DNA of 64,000 nt. It comes from Corallococcus sp. NCRR (GTDB taxonomy: Bacteria; Myxococcota; Myxococcia; Myxococcales; Myxococcaceae). This document shows, piece by piece, positions 17,488 through 26,921 of the stretch (positions are counted from its first letter, which is position 1; each line of letters opens with the position of its first letter). The DNA is taken from positions 6,572,001 to 6,636,000 of the forward strand of contig NZ_CP114039.1 of assembly GCF_026965535.1 (NCBI RefSeq), in the 5' to 3' direction. A program made the position numbers and the translations under genes. Below the pieces are notes generated by a model. It saw only the letters and a program-made list of their open reading frames with translations, was not told where the DNA came from and did not search any database.

Positions 17488-19725
17488 ATGTCGCAGCCCG
17501 CCGTTCGTCCGAGTGCCCGTCGCGAGCGTCTCGGTCGCGTTGACCTGAAGAGCAGTGTCGCGCGGTGCCGTCACGTGGCTCGCGAGAGCTTCGCGGCCAC
17601 CCAGGCCGAGTTCGGCCGCATGGAGAAGGCGCTCCGTGCCTTTGATGCGGAGCTTGAAAAGGTCGCGCGGATGGAGCTCGGCCGTCACTCGCATGCGCAG
17701 CTCCGCAAGGCGGTCGCTCCGCTGCTCGAGCAGAAGCGTGCGCGTATCCAGGAGCGCTTCAAGGATTTGGTCGACGCGCACGAGCTCCGGCGGGAACAAC
17801 TCGACACGTTCACGGTCTTGTTCTTCGGCAAGACCATGGCCGGGAAGTCGACCACGATCGAGGCGATCAGCGCAGGGAGTGGGGATACGATCGGCGACGG
17901 CGGACCCGACTACACGAAGAAGATTGAAGGCGTGCCCTGTGACGGCCTGCTTCTTGTCGACACACCTGGACTGCTGGGCTTTCGAAAGGAACTCGCCGGA
18001 GTCGCTGAGTCCTACGTCACCCGTGCCGACCTGATCTGCATGGTCGTCGCGGACGACTCCATCGAACCCGAACTGTTCGAGCGGATGCGGGAGATCCGCG
18101 GCCAGCACAAGCGTCTGGCCGTCCTGCTCAACGTGAAGGCCGCGAACAGGAGGCTCCTTGCCGGAGACCTGGATGATGCGTGGGATGCGCGTGAGGTCAG
18201 CGAATACGTCGAACTCATCCGCGTGCAGCTTCAGAGCGCTTTTCCGGGGGACGAGGTCCCCATCATTCCGTATTGCGCGAACGTCGCCTTCGAGGCGCAG
18301 CGTGAGGAAGACCCAGACCGTCGAGCGTTCCTCTGGGAACACAGTCGCATCGACGATGTCATCCGCGTCGTGGCGAACACCCTCACGCGGGATGGCCTGG
18401 CCATCCGTGCGACGGCACCGTTCGATGCGCTCGCGTGGTTCGCGCAAAGCATCGCGGATGAACTGGAAGAGGACCTGCCCGTGTTGCAGCGGCAGCTCCC
18501 GGAATTGCGTCGCAAGCGGGGCGAGGCCGCAAGGCGTTTCGAGCGCGTCACCGTGGACTCGGCCACCGAGCTCTCGCAACTCAAAGGCCATTTTCTACGG
18601 GTGAATGACCAGCTCTACGACCTCGCAGGAGAGATCATCCGAGGGGAGAAATCCGAATCGCCCAAGAATGCGTTCCGCCGGGTCTGCCGCTGGAAGACGG
18701 TCCAAGAGATGGCCCACGGATATCAACAGGGCGTGATCAAGCGATTGCAACGGAACGTCGAGGATTTTCGCGAGGGTCTGCGAAGCGACCTCGTCGCTCT
18801 CATGCAAATCGAAGCCGAAATCGAGAACGTGGACGAGCCGGAATTCGAGAGTCAGGATTGGAAGAAGGGGGCGGCGCGCCTTCTGCGTCGCAGCAAGCCT
18901 TTTGCTGGCGGAGGCGGCGCCGTCCTGGGAGGCGCCATCGGTGGGCTGCTCGGACCCATTGGCGCGCTTGTCGGATCGCTTCTTGGGGGCTGGCTATTCT
19001 CGTCGGGCGTCGAAACGATGGCTGAGGAATTGGATGCGAGTGCAGCGCGAGAGCTGAACCGCCAGCATCGGGACCTCCGGCAGGCCATGCAGGACCAGCT
19101 CTGGACCGCGTACCGGAGCTTGAATGACCGTCTTTACGAGTGGACGAAGGCGGCCACCGCGAAAACGGGCCACTCCGTCGGTGACTTCCTCGGTGGTCTC
19201 TGCGATGCGTTCGACGGGCTCGTGCGGGCGACAGGGACCCTTGTCGATACGCTGCACCACTCCCGTCATGTTCTGGCACGTGCCTCCTACCGTGTCCTCC
19301 TCACTCAGTGCCACCCGGCATTCCGGTCGGGAAAGGTCGAACTCGTCGACGCGACCCAGTGGATGCGCTACCGCGCCAAGCTCCGCGTGTGGTGCTCCGA
19401 CGGAGGCTCGCCCATCGGCCTCGTTGTAGGCCGTGGCGGAGCGCAACTGAGGGCGATCCAGGCCCACATCGGTACGCCCATTGACGTGGTTGCTGATACC
19501 GGCGAGCGGACGACACGTGAAATGGTGGTGGATGCGCTTCGGCCAGCGCGGCTCGACCCTCGAGCGGTCTCCATCAGCCAGGTTATTTCGGTTCAGGCGG
19601 ATGGGCCACTCGTCGGAGCCATCCGCGGCAGGCGCAGCCGAAACCTGCTCCTCGCCAGCGAAGTGCTCGGTGTCAAAATCTCGCTCGTGACGAAAGCGCG
19701 GGCTGAACAGCGAGGCTCCCGATGA
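17488..19725 (+). CDS. Dynamin-like GTPase with central membrane hairpin and C-terminal NusA-like KH pair
   Basis: The 745 residues read, in order: a helical N-terminus; a GTPase domain with P-loop GKTMAGKST (114-122) and G3 DTPG (158-161), the G4 position being a poor NVKA instead of NKxD; long helical segments; a Gly/Leu-rich hydrophobic hairpin (about 472-505, GGAIGGLLGPIGALVGSLLGG), as in membrane-acting dynamin-like and IRG-type proteins; more helices; then about residues 628-738 resembling the KH1-KH2 tandem of NusA, with VGRGGAQLRAI and TPIDVV in the first repeat, and a second GxxG-type loop before LLLASEVLGVKI. KH domains bind single-stranded RNA or DNA. The start follows GGGGAGG and the stop overlaps the next GTPase (ATGA). 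By eye its GC is lower than the flanking genes. Function is unknown; the GTPase call is firm, and the KH pair rests on motif reading. Confidence 0.82.
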   Translation: MSQPAVRPSARRERLGRVDLKSSVARCRHVARESFAATQAEFGRMEKALRAFDAELEKVARMELGRHSHAQLRKAVAPLLEQKRARIQERFKDLVDAHELRREQLDTFTVLFFGKTMAGKSTTIEAISAGSGDTIGDGGPDYTKKIEGVPCDGLLLVDTPGLLGFRKELAGVAESYVTRADLICMVVADDSIEPELFERMREIRGQHKRLAVLLNVKAANRRLLAGDLDDAWDAREVSEYVELIRVQLQSAFPGDEVPIIPYCANVAFEAQREEDPDRRAFLWEHSRIDDVIRVVANTLTRDGLAIRATAPFDALAWFAQSIADELEEDLPVLQRQLPELRRKRGEAARRFERVTVDSATELSQLKGHFLRVNDQLYDLAGEIIRGEKSESPKNAFRRVCRWKTVQEMAHGYQQGVIKRLQRNVEDFREGLRSDLVALMQIEAEIENVDEPEFESQDWKKGAARLLRRSKPFAGGGGAVLGGAIGGLLGPIGALVGSLLGGWLFSSGVETMAEELDASAARELNRQHRDLRQAMQDQLWTAYRSLNDRLYEWTKAATAKTGHSVGDFLGGLCDAFDGLVRATGTLVDTLHHSRHVLARASYRVLLTQCHPAFRSGKVELVDATQWMRYRAKLRVWCSDGGSPIGLVVGRGGAQLRAIQAHIGTPIDVVADTGERTTREMVVDALRPARLDPRAVSISQVISVQADGPLVGAIRGRRSRNLLLASEVLGVKISLVTKARAEQRGSR

Positions 19726-21398
19726 GGCAACGCCGGCTCCGTTTCGCAGAGGCCCGAGAGACTGCGCGCCACGCACTCGACCAGTTCACCTGCCTCCTTG
19801 AGGACGCCGGTGAGCCTGCCCGCGAACTGCTCGACCGCACTCGGGAAACAGTGCGGCTGGATCCGCGGCGCCTGTCGCTCGCGCTCGCCGGTGAGTACTC
19901 CGTTGGAAAGAGCAGCCTTGTTCAGGCGCTCACGGGGCAGAGCATCGCCGTCGCCGCGGGACCGACGACTTCCGAGGTGACATTCTACCCGTTTGGAGAC
20001 ATCGACCTCGTCGACATGCCAGGCACGCTGTCGGGACAGTTCGAGCACGACGAGCGCGCCCGCAGGGCCATCGCCGATGCGGACTTGCTGCTCTACGTGG
20101 TGACCAACGAATTGTTCAATGCTGCGAGCCTCCCGTATTTCCGGATGGCCGCCGACAGGCTCGCGAAGAGCCACCAGATGCTCCTCGTCGTGAACAAGTT
20201 CGATCGGTTCAACCTCGATCGACGCACTCCCGAAGAGGCAGTCGCGTTCATCAAGTCGACGTTGGCCGAGGAAATCCAGCCCTTGTCGATCGAGCCATTC
20301 GGCCCGGTCGTCGTTTCGGCGCGAGACTACGTCTCGGCGCTCTCTCAAACGGATGAGGCGCGCAAGCAGCGCCGCCTCATGGAGAGCCGCTTCGACACCC
20401 TCTTCGAGGCAATCGACATCATTACGCGGGAGCGGGGGCTGCTCGGGCAGGCGGCTCGCCCGCTCCAGCAGTTGCTCGATTTGATCGGAGATGCTCGTGC
20501 GCTGGCGCTCGCTGAGGATCCCTCCGCGCAAAACGCCGAGGCGTTTCTTCGCCGGAAGGCCTTCCAGCTCAGTGAAGGCCGCACCGCTGGTCGTAACGAA
20601 TTCAACGCGCTTTGTGATCGCGCACGCGCTCGCCTGGTGAAGCCCTGCGAGCGGATCCTCAAGGCGCTAGATAGCAAGGTGGCGCCCGAGGAAATCGAGG
20701 CGCTCTGGAGGCAGATCAACGGCGAGATCGAGCGCGTGGTCGAAGAGACCGGCCATGAGTTCAGCGCTCTTGTCGAACGGCTCTCCCACGACATCGCCAA
20801 CCGGCTTGAGGAACTGGAAGCGTCACCCGCAGCGAAGAAGGTCCTTGAGGACTTCTCCGTCGACTTTTCCCGGCCCGACCTCCCAGAGGAGGGCGACGGC
20901 ATTTCGAAGGGCCTTCGCGACTCCTTGCTGAAGTCGGCACGTTCTGGGGCGGCGCAGATCGCGAAGAACGGAAAGGAGGTCGGCGAGGCGGTCGCGAAGA
21001 TTTACAAGTTCCTTGGTGGCAAGTTCAAACCGTGGGGCATCAAGAAGCTTGGATCTTTCTTCGGAGAGGCAGGCAAGGCGCTGGGGCCGCTTCTTGTCGG
21101 CCTTGAGGTGTATTTGAATTACCGCGAGGAGAAGGCTCGTGAGGAAGGCGAACGGGCCATGCGCCGCGCTCGCGCAGACGTTCGGATTCAGTTCGACGAT
21201 GCCGGCGACCAGTTCCGGGCGACGTTGATGGAGCAGGCGGACGGAGTTGTGAAAAGGCTTTACGACGAGCCCATTGCGAAGACACGGGAGCTTGCCGGAG
21301 AGCTCCTCCTGCGCGCGAAGTCGCGCCGGGCTCTTGCAGCGGGTTTGGAGGAACTCGAGCGGAACTGCCGACGAGCCATTCGCGACCTTGACGCGTGA
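19722..21398 (+). CDS. Second dynamin-like GTPase, coupled to the first
   Basis: This 558-residue protein has complete G motifs near its N-terminus: P-loop GEYSVGKSS (57-65), a Thr-rich switch I (GPTTSEVTFYP, 80-90), G3 DMPG (98-101) and G4 NKFD (158-161). The rest is almost entirely helical and charged, with a moderately hydrophobic stretch around LGPLLVGLEVYL near residue 460-470 that might touch a membrane. It has no KH domain. This is the architecture of bacterial dynamin-like/LeoA-type GTPases. ATG 19722 overlaps the stop of the KH-bearing GTPase, so the proteins are probably made in a fixed ratio and may form a hetero-complex, as other paired bacterial dynamins do. Confidence 0.82.
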   Translation: MRQRRLRFAEARETARHALDQFTCLLEDAGEPARELLDRTRETVRLDPRRLSLALAGEYSVGKSSLVQALTGQSIAVAAGPTTSEVTFYPFGDIDLVDMPGTLSGQFEHDERARRAIADADLLLYVVTNELFNAASLPYFRMAADRLAKSHQMLLVVNKFDRFNLDRRTPEEAVAFIKSTLAEEIQPLSIEPFGPVVVSARDYVSALSQTDEARKQRRLMESRFDTLFEAIDIITRERGLLGQAARPLQQLLDLIGDARALALAEDPSAQNAEAFLRRKAFQLSEGRTAGRNEFNALCDRARARLVKPCERILKALDSKVAPEEIEALWRQINGEIERVVEETGHEFSALVERLSHDIANRLEELEASPAAKKVLEDFSVDFSRPDLPEEGDGISKGLRDSLLKSARSGAAQIAKNGKEVGEAVAKIYKFLGGKFKPWGIKKLGSFFGEAGKALGPLLVGLEVYLNYREEKAREEGERAMRRARADVRIQFDDAGDQFRATLMEQADGVVKRLYDEPIAKTRELAGELLLRAKSRRALAAGLEELERNCRRAIRDLDA

Positions 21399-21570
21399 CA
21401 CAGCGAAGTTCATCCCCGCAGGAATGATGCACTCCTGGCTGCGGGGACTTCCGGTATCACGCTGAGTTATCGTTAAGTGCAGGTTGCAGAAAATGCATGG
21501 TTGGCGCGAGCATGCGGTCCGCTGCTCGCCTCCTGGCGGGCGGTCCTTACCCTCAAGGAGTGTTCAGCAC
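21399..21570 (+). promoter_or_regulatory. Gap between GTPase pair and protease, with imperfect hairpin
   Basis: A 7-bp inverted repeat (CCCCGCA 21414-21420, TGCGGGG 21440-21446) with further partial pairing inside lies 15 bases after the second GTPase and could end its transcript. AAGGAG (21555-21560) is the ribosome-binding site of the protease. No other gene is evident. Confidence 0.35.
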
Positions 21571-22872
<1,302 letters not shown>

Positions 22873-22888
22873 TCCCTGATGAATCGAA

Positions 22889-22916
22889 GCGGGCGGTGGC
22901 GTTCGTCACCGCCCGC
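22889..22916. terminator. Bidirectional terminator hairpin
   Basis: A perfect 10-bp stem (22889-22898 with 22907-22916) with an 8-base loop lies in the 58-base gap between the convergent protease and CapA remnant. There is no T-run. Confidence 0.65.
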
Positions 22917-22930
22917 GCCGGGCTCCTTCC

Positions 22931-23649
22931 TCACTCCCATTGCAGGAGGAGGACCCCGTTCCCATCCAGCTCCACCCGCGTCCGCGGTGCCAGCCGGCGT
23001 CCCTCGCGGTCCAGGACTCCGCACAACCAGGCAGCAGGTCCACGCCCGGTCTGTCCTTCCTCGCCGCCCAGGATGGCGGAATGCCGCTGCTGACATCTCC
23101 ACCCGAAAACACCACGACCCTCCGCCCGGCACCGGCGGCCAGGAGCGCGGGCTTCTGGGCTTCCTCCAGGTCTTCCCCCAGTCCCGCGGTGGCGATTCCC
23201 TGACGGCGGAGGGTGGCCAGGGTCTGCGTCAGCCCCGGGTAACCCCAGTCCAGCACGTGGTTGTTCGCCAGCGCGCAGCAGTCGATTCGGGCCGCCTTGA
23301 GACAGGCGGCGTTCTCCGGGTGCATGCGGTAGTGGATGCCCTTGTCGGGCCACCACTGATCGCTCGTGGTGATGCTTGTCTCCAGGTTGATGAGCCGGAC
23401 GTCGGGCGCGGCCTGATCCAGCGCGGCGAGCGCGTCTCCCCAGATTTCTCCGAAGCCGACCGGCTTGCGGATGGGGCCGTTGCGCTCTTCCGCCAGCGCG
23501 ACGTAGGCCCGGGCATCCTTCAGGTAGGACTCATGGATGCCGGGTGGAGCAGGGTGGGGCAGTGCCTGATCAATGCCCCTGCCGGTCATCACGTCGCCGC
23601 AGAGGAAGAGGGTAACCAACCCCTTGTCTTGCTGGCTGGGAGTCATCAT
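22931..23649 (-). pseudogene. CapA/PgsA-family metallophosphatase remnant (internal deletion and frameshift)
   Basis: From ATG 23649 the frame encodes the start of a CapA-like protein: LFLCGDVMTGRGID (first metal motif), INLETSITTS, CALANNHVLDWGYPGL (the NNH motif) and ending VSSGIPPSWAA, DRPGVDLLP. Full-length relatives run about 370 residues. Here the homology breaks near 23010-23035. In another frame a typical family C-terminus resumes (RTRVELDGNGVLLLQWE, stop at 22931). About 140 residues that would hold the rest of the active site are missing. The in-frame product would be 247 residues with a nonsense tail. This fits decay of a poly-gamma-glutamate/capsule-type gene; a sequencing error cannot explain the missing part. 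Confidence 0.75.
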
Positions 23650-23677
23650 CGACGAAGGACCGGAGGCCCCGAGTCCT

Positions 23678-23854
23678 TCAGTAGGTGAGCGACTTCTTTG
23701 TCGTCACGGCATGGGCGGAGGAGATGCGCTTCTCCACCTCCTTCGCGTCGTGGCCGCGCGGGCACTTCGGTGCTCGCTCGTCGTGCTCCTGCATGGACAT
23801 GAACGCGGTGAAGGGCTCCTGACACTTGCGGCAGAAGAACTCGTAGATGGGCAT
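23678..23854 (-). CDS. FmdB-family small zinc-ribbon protein
   Basis: This 58-residue protein begins MPIYEFFCRKCQEPF, the FmdB/CxxC regulatory family signature. The ribbon ligands are CRKC (residues 8-11) and a second knuckle CPRGH (31-35), so the fourth ligand is probably His instead of the usual Cys. AAGGGGAG lies upstream of ATG 23854. It lies 28 bases before the CapA remnant on the same strand, so the two were probably an operon. The biochemical role of this widespread family is unsettled. Confidence 0.85.
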   Translation of the reverse strand: MPIYEFFCRKCQEPFTAFMSMQEHDERAPKCPRGHDAKEVEKRISSAHAVTTKKSLTY

Positions 23855-24090
23855 GGCGTGCTCCCCTTGAAGAAAGGATGCGATCCGCCACCAGCAGGTG
23901 GCAGGCATCGAGGCGCCATCCCGCCGTCGGCGCGCCAAGTCAGGCCTACCTCCTGAAACATTCGAATCAACATGGAATCGGAAACTCCGAAGCGTCGAGT
24001 GCCGATAATTCCCCGGGAATGGCGGGAGGAACGCCACCATTCCGTCATTTAGGATTCGTGCCCCACGCATCTTCACCCGGAGACAGGCCC

Positions 24091-25191
24091 TTGATCAGCT
24101 CCCTCATCCGCCAGGTCGTCAGCACGGTCCAGACCGCGCTCGCCAAGCCTCCGGTGGCCCCCCAGCCTCCGCCCACGCCCGCTCCCACCGCCGCGCCGTA
24201 CTTCCAGGACGGTCTGGACGCGGCGAAGGCCAGCCCGGTGAACCTCAGCGGCTACGGGAACACGCCTTCGGCCGCGGCTGCCGCGAGCGTGGACTCGCCG
24301 CTGACGAAGGCGAGCAGCGGGGAGAAGGTCGGCCCGGAGTTCATCCACCTGGACGCCGGATGGACTCCCCAGGGACAGGGCTACGACGCCAAGCGCGGTG
24401 AAGTGCTCACGACCTATTACAACGACGACCACCGGGTGCTCCTGTCCGTGCAGGACAAGGACTCCGGGAAGGAGACGCATCAGGCCGTGCTCGGTGGACC
24501 GCCGCCCGCGGGTCCTCCCAGCCATGGTGGCGGCGTCTCCACGGATGGTGACCACGTCTATGTCTCCGACACGGATCACATCTACGTCTACACGCGCGAG
24601 GAGATCGAAGCCGCGCAGAACGAGTGCCGCGAGGCCATGCCCTCGCAGGTCATGGATGTCCCCAAGCCTGAAGACCTGAAGGATCCGGCCACGGGCATCG
24701 GCCTGGTCTCCGCTGGCAGTTACATGACCGTGAAGGATGGCTACGCGTACATCGGTGGCTACAGCAAGGACGGCGACGGCAAGGCGGGCGCCGTCTGGCG
24801 CTACGAGATCGACGAGAAGACCGGCGAACTCATCGAGGACTCTCGTGAGGGGCCCATCCGTGCCCCGGACCGCGCGCAGGGGATGACCGTCACCGACGAC
24901 GGCATCATCTTCACCACGGGCGACAAGAAGCTCATCTACCAGCCGTTCACGTCCACCGAGGACACGTTCTCCGCGGACATCGACAAGCGCGTGGACATTG
25001 GCAACGGGCTCATCGACCCCTATGCCCAGGGCGTGAACATCATCGATGGTGAGATCTGGGTCACCTACGAGAGCGGCTCGCACAAGTACCGCGACAACGT
25101 CGATGAGCCCCGTGAGCACATCCAGCGCATCCCGCTGGAGGATCTGGACCTCGCGGCGGGTTGCCTCACTCCGGAGCAACTGGAGGACTGA
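24091..25191 (+). CDS. Uncharacterised protein with beta-propeller-like repeats
   Basis: The likely start is TTG 24091 (CGGAG nine bases upstream), giving 366 residues that begin with an amphipathic helix (ISSLIRQVVSTVQTALAK) and a Pro-rich linker. Upstream in-frame ATG 24019 lies in sequence without coding bias. The body has recurring strand motifs of the kind DGDHVYVSDTDHIYVY, DGYAYIGGYSKDGDGK, DGIIFTTGDKKLIYQ and DGEIWVTYESGSHKY, spaced 40-80 residues apart, suggesting a beta-propeller. It lacks a recognisable signal peptide. I do not recognise a family. It is convergent with the sulfotransferase gene. Confidence 0.65.
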   Translation: MISSLIRQVVSTVQTALAKPPVAPQPPPTPAPTAAPYFQDGLDAAKASPVNLSGYGNTPSAAAAASVDSPLTKASSGEKVGPEFIHLDAGWTPQGQGYDAKRGEVLTTYYNDDHRVLLSVQDKDSGKETHQAVLGGPPPAGPPSHGGGVSTDGDHVYVSDTDHIYVYTREEIEAAQNECREAMPSQVMDVPKPEDLKDPATGIGLVSAGSYMTVKDGYAYIGGYSKDGDGKAGAVWRYEIDEKTGELIEDSREGPIRAPDRAQGMTVTDDGIIFTTGDKKLIYQPFTSTEDTFSADIDKRVDIGNGLIDPYAQGVNIIDGEIWVTYESGSHKYRDNVDEPREHIQRIPLEDLDLAAGCLTPEQLED

Positions 25192-25216
25192 GCGGTAACG
25201 CGGGCGGCGGGAGGCT

Positions 25217-26077
25217 TCAGACCTCGCCGCCCTGGATGCCAAGCTCGCGGTACAGCGGCGCCAACGCCTGCTCCAGCAGGGCCTGGTGCTCCAGGTCGAG
25301 CGCGCCGTGGCCGCTGCCTACCTTCCCCTCGCGGATGAAGCTGCCACTTCCCGGCCTGCCTCGGAGCGGGTCGAAGCGGTGGGTGTTTCGCTTCATGTAG
25401 TCGAAGCTCGTCTTCTCCAGGATGCCCGGCAGCCACGCCTCTTCCAGGCGCAGGCCCAGGAACGCGGCGATGCGCCGGCACTCCTGCTCCCGGTTCGCGA
25501 CCAGGCCCGCGTAGCGCACGTGCAGGACGTTCGGGTCCTTGCGGTGCGGCCACCAGGACCGCAGATGCGACGACCAGCCGTTGTGCCGCAGCGCCCCCTG
25601 GAGGTACTGCCCGAAGTCCTGGCTCCCGCCCTGACGGAGGACCTGCTGGTGGTAGTAGGAGAGCAAGCTGTCCGAGGCCGCCCGCGTGACGTAGATGATC
25701 CGGCTGCTGGCCGGTGGCCTCAACAGCGCGTGATTTTGATGCGTCTTGATGACCCGGGGCGACGGCAGCGCGGCCAGCAGTGCACGGCTCTCTGGTTTCG
25801 TCCCCAGCGTGTCCAGGAAGGGCGAGACGTCCTGGATGTGTTCGAACTCTCCGTGTCCCTTGTGTAGCAATTGAAAGACAATCTGTTGCATCCACGTCGT
25901 CCCGGCCTTCGCCGCGGTCGCGATGTAGATGTCCCCGGGCAGGGGCCTGAGCAGGACGTACCGCGCCCGGAACCAGGCATAGGCCCCCCGCAGGCCCGCC
26001 CACTGGTACCTCAACCGGAGCCTCCACCCTGGCCCTGTCTGGGAAACGCGCGGCTTGGCGATGGTCACGCCATCCAA
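25217..26077 (-). CDS. PAPS-dependent sulfotransferase
   Basis: The 286-residue protein contains the 5'-phosphosulfate-binding loop KAGTTWMQ (57-64), a conserved VIKTHQNHALL region, the IIYVTRAASDSLLSYYH strand-helix that contacts the 3'-phosphate (normally RNPxDxxVS), and the C-terminal FIREGKVGSG loop (family pattern RKGxxGDW). This is the fold of cytosolic sulfotransferases that move sulfate from PAPS to a hydroxyl or amine of a small molecule. Its position among other tailoring-type genes near the NRPS locus suggests sulfation of the lipopeptide, possibly on a Tyr or hydroxylated side chain; that link is inference. Confidence 0.85.
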   Translation of the reverse strand: MDGVTIAKPRVSQTGPGWRLRLRYQWAGLRGAYAWFRARYVLLRPLPGDIYIATAAKAGTTWMQQIVFQLLHKGHGEFEHIQDVSPFLDTLGTKPESRALLAALPSPRVIKTHQNHALLRPPASSRIIYVTRAASDSLLSYYHQQVLRQGGSQDFGQYLQGALRHNGWSSHLRSWWPHRKDPNVLHVRYAGLVANREQECRRIAAFLGLRLEEAWLPGILEKTSFDYMKRNTHRFDPLRGRPGSGSFIREGKVGSGHGALDLEHQALLEQALAPLYRELGIQGGEV

Positions 26078-26170
26078 GCTAGATAGAACCGTTTAACTAG
26101 CCTTGTGGGATTTTATTGATTTGTCTCCCATCCACCAGTCAGGATGGCGGCCCTCTGGAGACGCAAAGCC
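26078..26170. promoter_or_regulatory. Divergent promoter region (sulfotransferase / oxygenase)
   Basis: This is a 93-base, noticeably AT-richer gap between divergent genes, with the tract GGGATTTTATTGATTTG (26107-26123). GGAGA (26156-26160) serves the plus-strand oxygenase. Promoter hexamers are not clear. Confidence 0.4.
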
Positions 26171-26902
26171 ATGCCGATGGATCCCCGAGCCGCGAGTTTG
26201 ATGGCGCTGAAGAACTGGGCGCAGCAGCGTGAAATCGAGCCCGCGAAGATCGCGCGCCTGGTGGAGGGGTTGTCCTCTTCGGAGGTCCGCGGCGCGCCGC
26301 TCCAGAACCCGGTGATGATGTGCCCGGGGCTGGAGGCGAAGCCGTGGCATGACCCCCAGCGCCATGCCTTCGTCGCAGCGCTGGAGCAGGCCTTTCCGGC
26401 CATCCGCGCGGAGCTGCTGGAGCAGTACGGCAGCCTGAGCACCCACCCCGAGTCCCGCATGCTCGCGGTCCGCGGCAAGTGGGACACGTTCTACTTCTTC
26501 AACACGGGCCACCGTTTCGTGGAGAACCAGGCCTCGTGCCCCAACACCACCCGGGCGCTCGCGCACGTGCCGGGCATCGAGGTGGCGGGCATGGCCTACT
26601 TCTCCGTCATGGCCCCGGGGACGCAGGTGAAGCCCCACTGCGGCTTCACCAACACCCGCATCCGGTGTCACCTGGGGCTCGTCGTTCCCCCGGCCTGCGA
26701 GATGCGCGTCGGCAGCGAGACGCGCGGCTGGGAAGAGGGCCGTTGCATCGTGTTCGACGACTCCTTCGAGCACGAAGTCCGCAACGACTCCGACCGCTTC
26801 CGGGCCGTCCTCCTCGTCGACACCTGGCATCCGGACCTGTCCGAGGTCGAGCGTCAGGCGCTCACGTTCCTCATGTCGTCCTGGAAGGCCTTCCTCAACT
26901 GA
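26171..26902 (+). CDS. Aspartyl/asparaginyl beta-hydroxylase-family oxygenase
   Basis: The 243-residue protein has the Fe(II)/2-oxoglutarate pattern of the Asp_Arg_Hydrox family: KPHCGFTNTRIRCHLGLVVP (first His, and the Arg/His pair that binds 2-oxoglutarate) and CIVFDDSFEHEVRNDS with the second His, followed by Arg in DRFRAVLLVD. WDTFYFF and NTTRAL upstream are also typical. Members hydroxylate the beta-carbon of Asp or Asn. NRPS module 3 carries an Asn-type code, so hydroxylation of that residue is a reasonable guess. ATG 26171 (after GGAGA) is chosen; ATG 26144 and 26177 are alternatives. The gene is convergent with the racemase, 19 bases apart. Confidence 0.85.
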   Translation: MPMDPRAASLMALKNWAQQREIEPAKIARLVEGLSSSEVRGAPLQNPVMMCPGLEAKPWHDPQRHAFVAALEQAFPAIRAELLEQYGSLSTHPESRMLAVRGKWDTFYFFNTGHRFVENQASCPNTTRALAHVPGIEVAGMAYFSVMAPGTQVKPHCGFTNTRIRCHLGLVVPPACEMRVGSETRGWEEGRCIVFDDSFEHEVRNDSDRFRAVLLVDTWHPDLSEVERQALTFLMSSWKAFLN

Positions 26903-26921
26903 GCAGGGCCCGGCGCCGCGC

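Noticed and set aside
17343..17543. Small 66-codon plus-strand frame between tRNA-Pro and the GTPase
   Set aside because: It overlaps the start of the GTPase, has no convincing ribosome-binding site and resembles nothing known to me.
23878..24090. Extended N-terminus of the propeller-like protein from upstream starts
   Set aside because: The stretch is AT-richer, has no coding bias and no ribosome-binding site; it is better read as intergenic.
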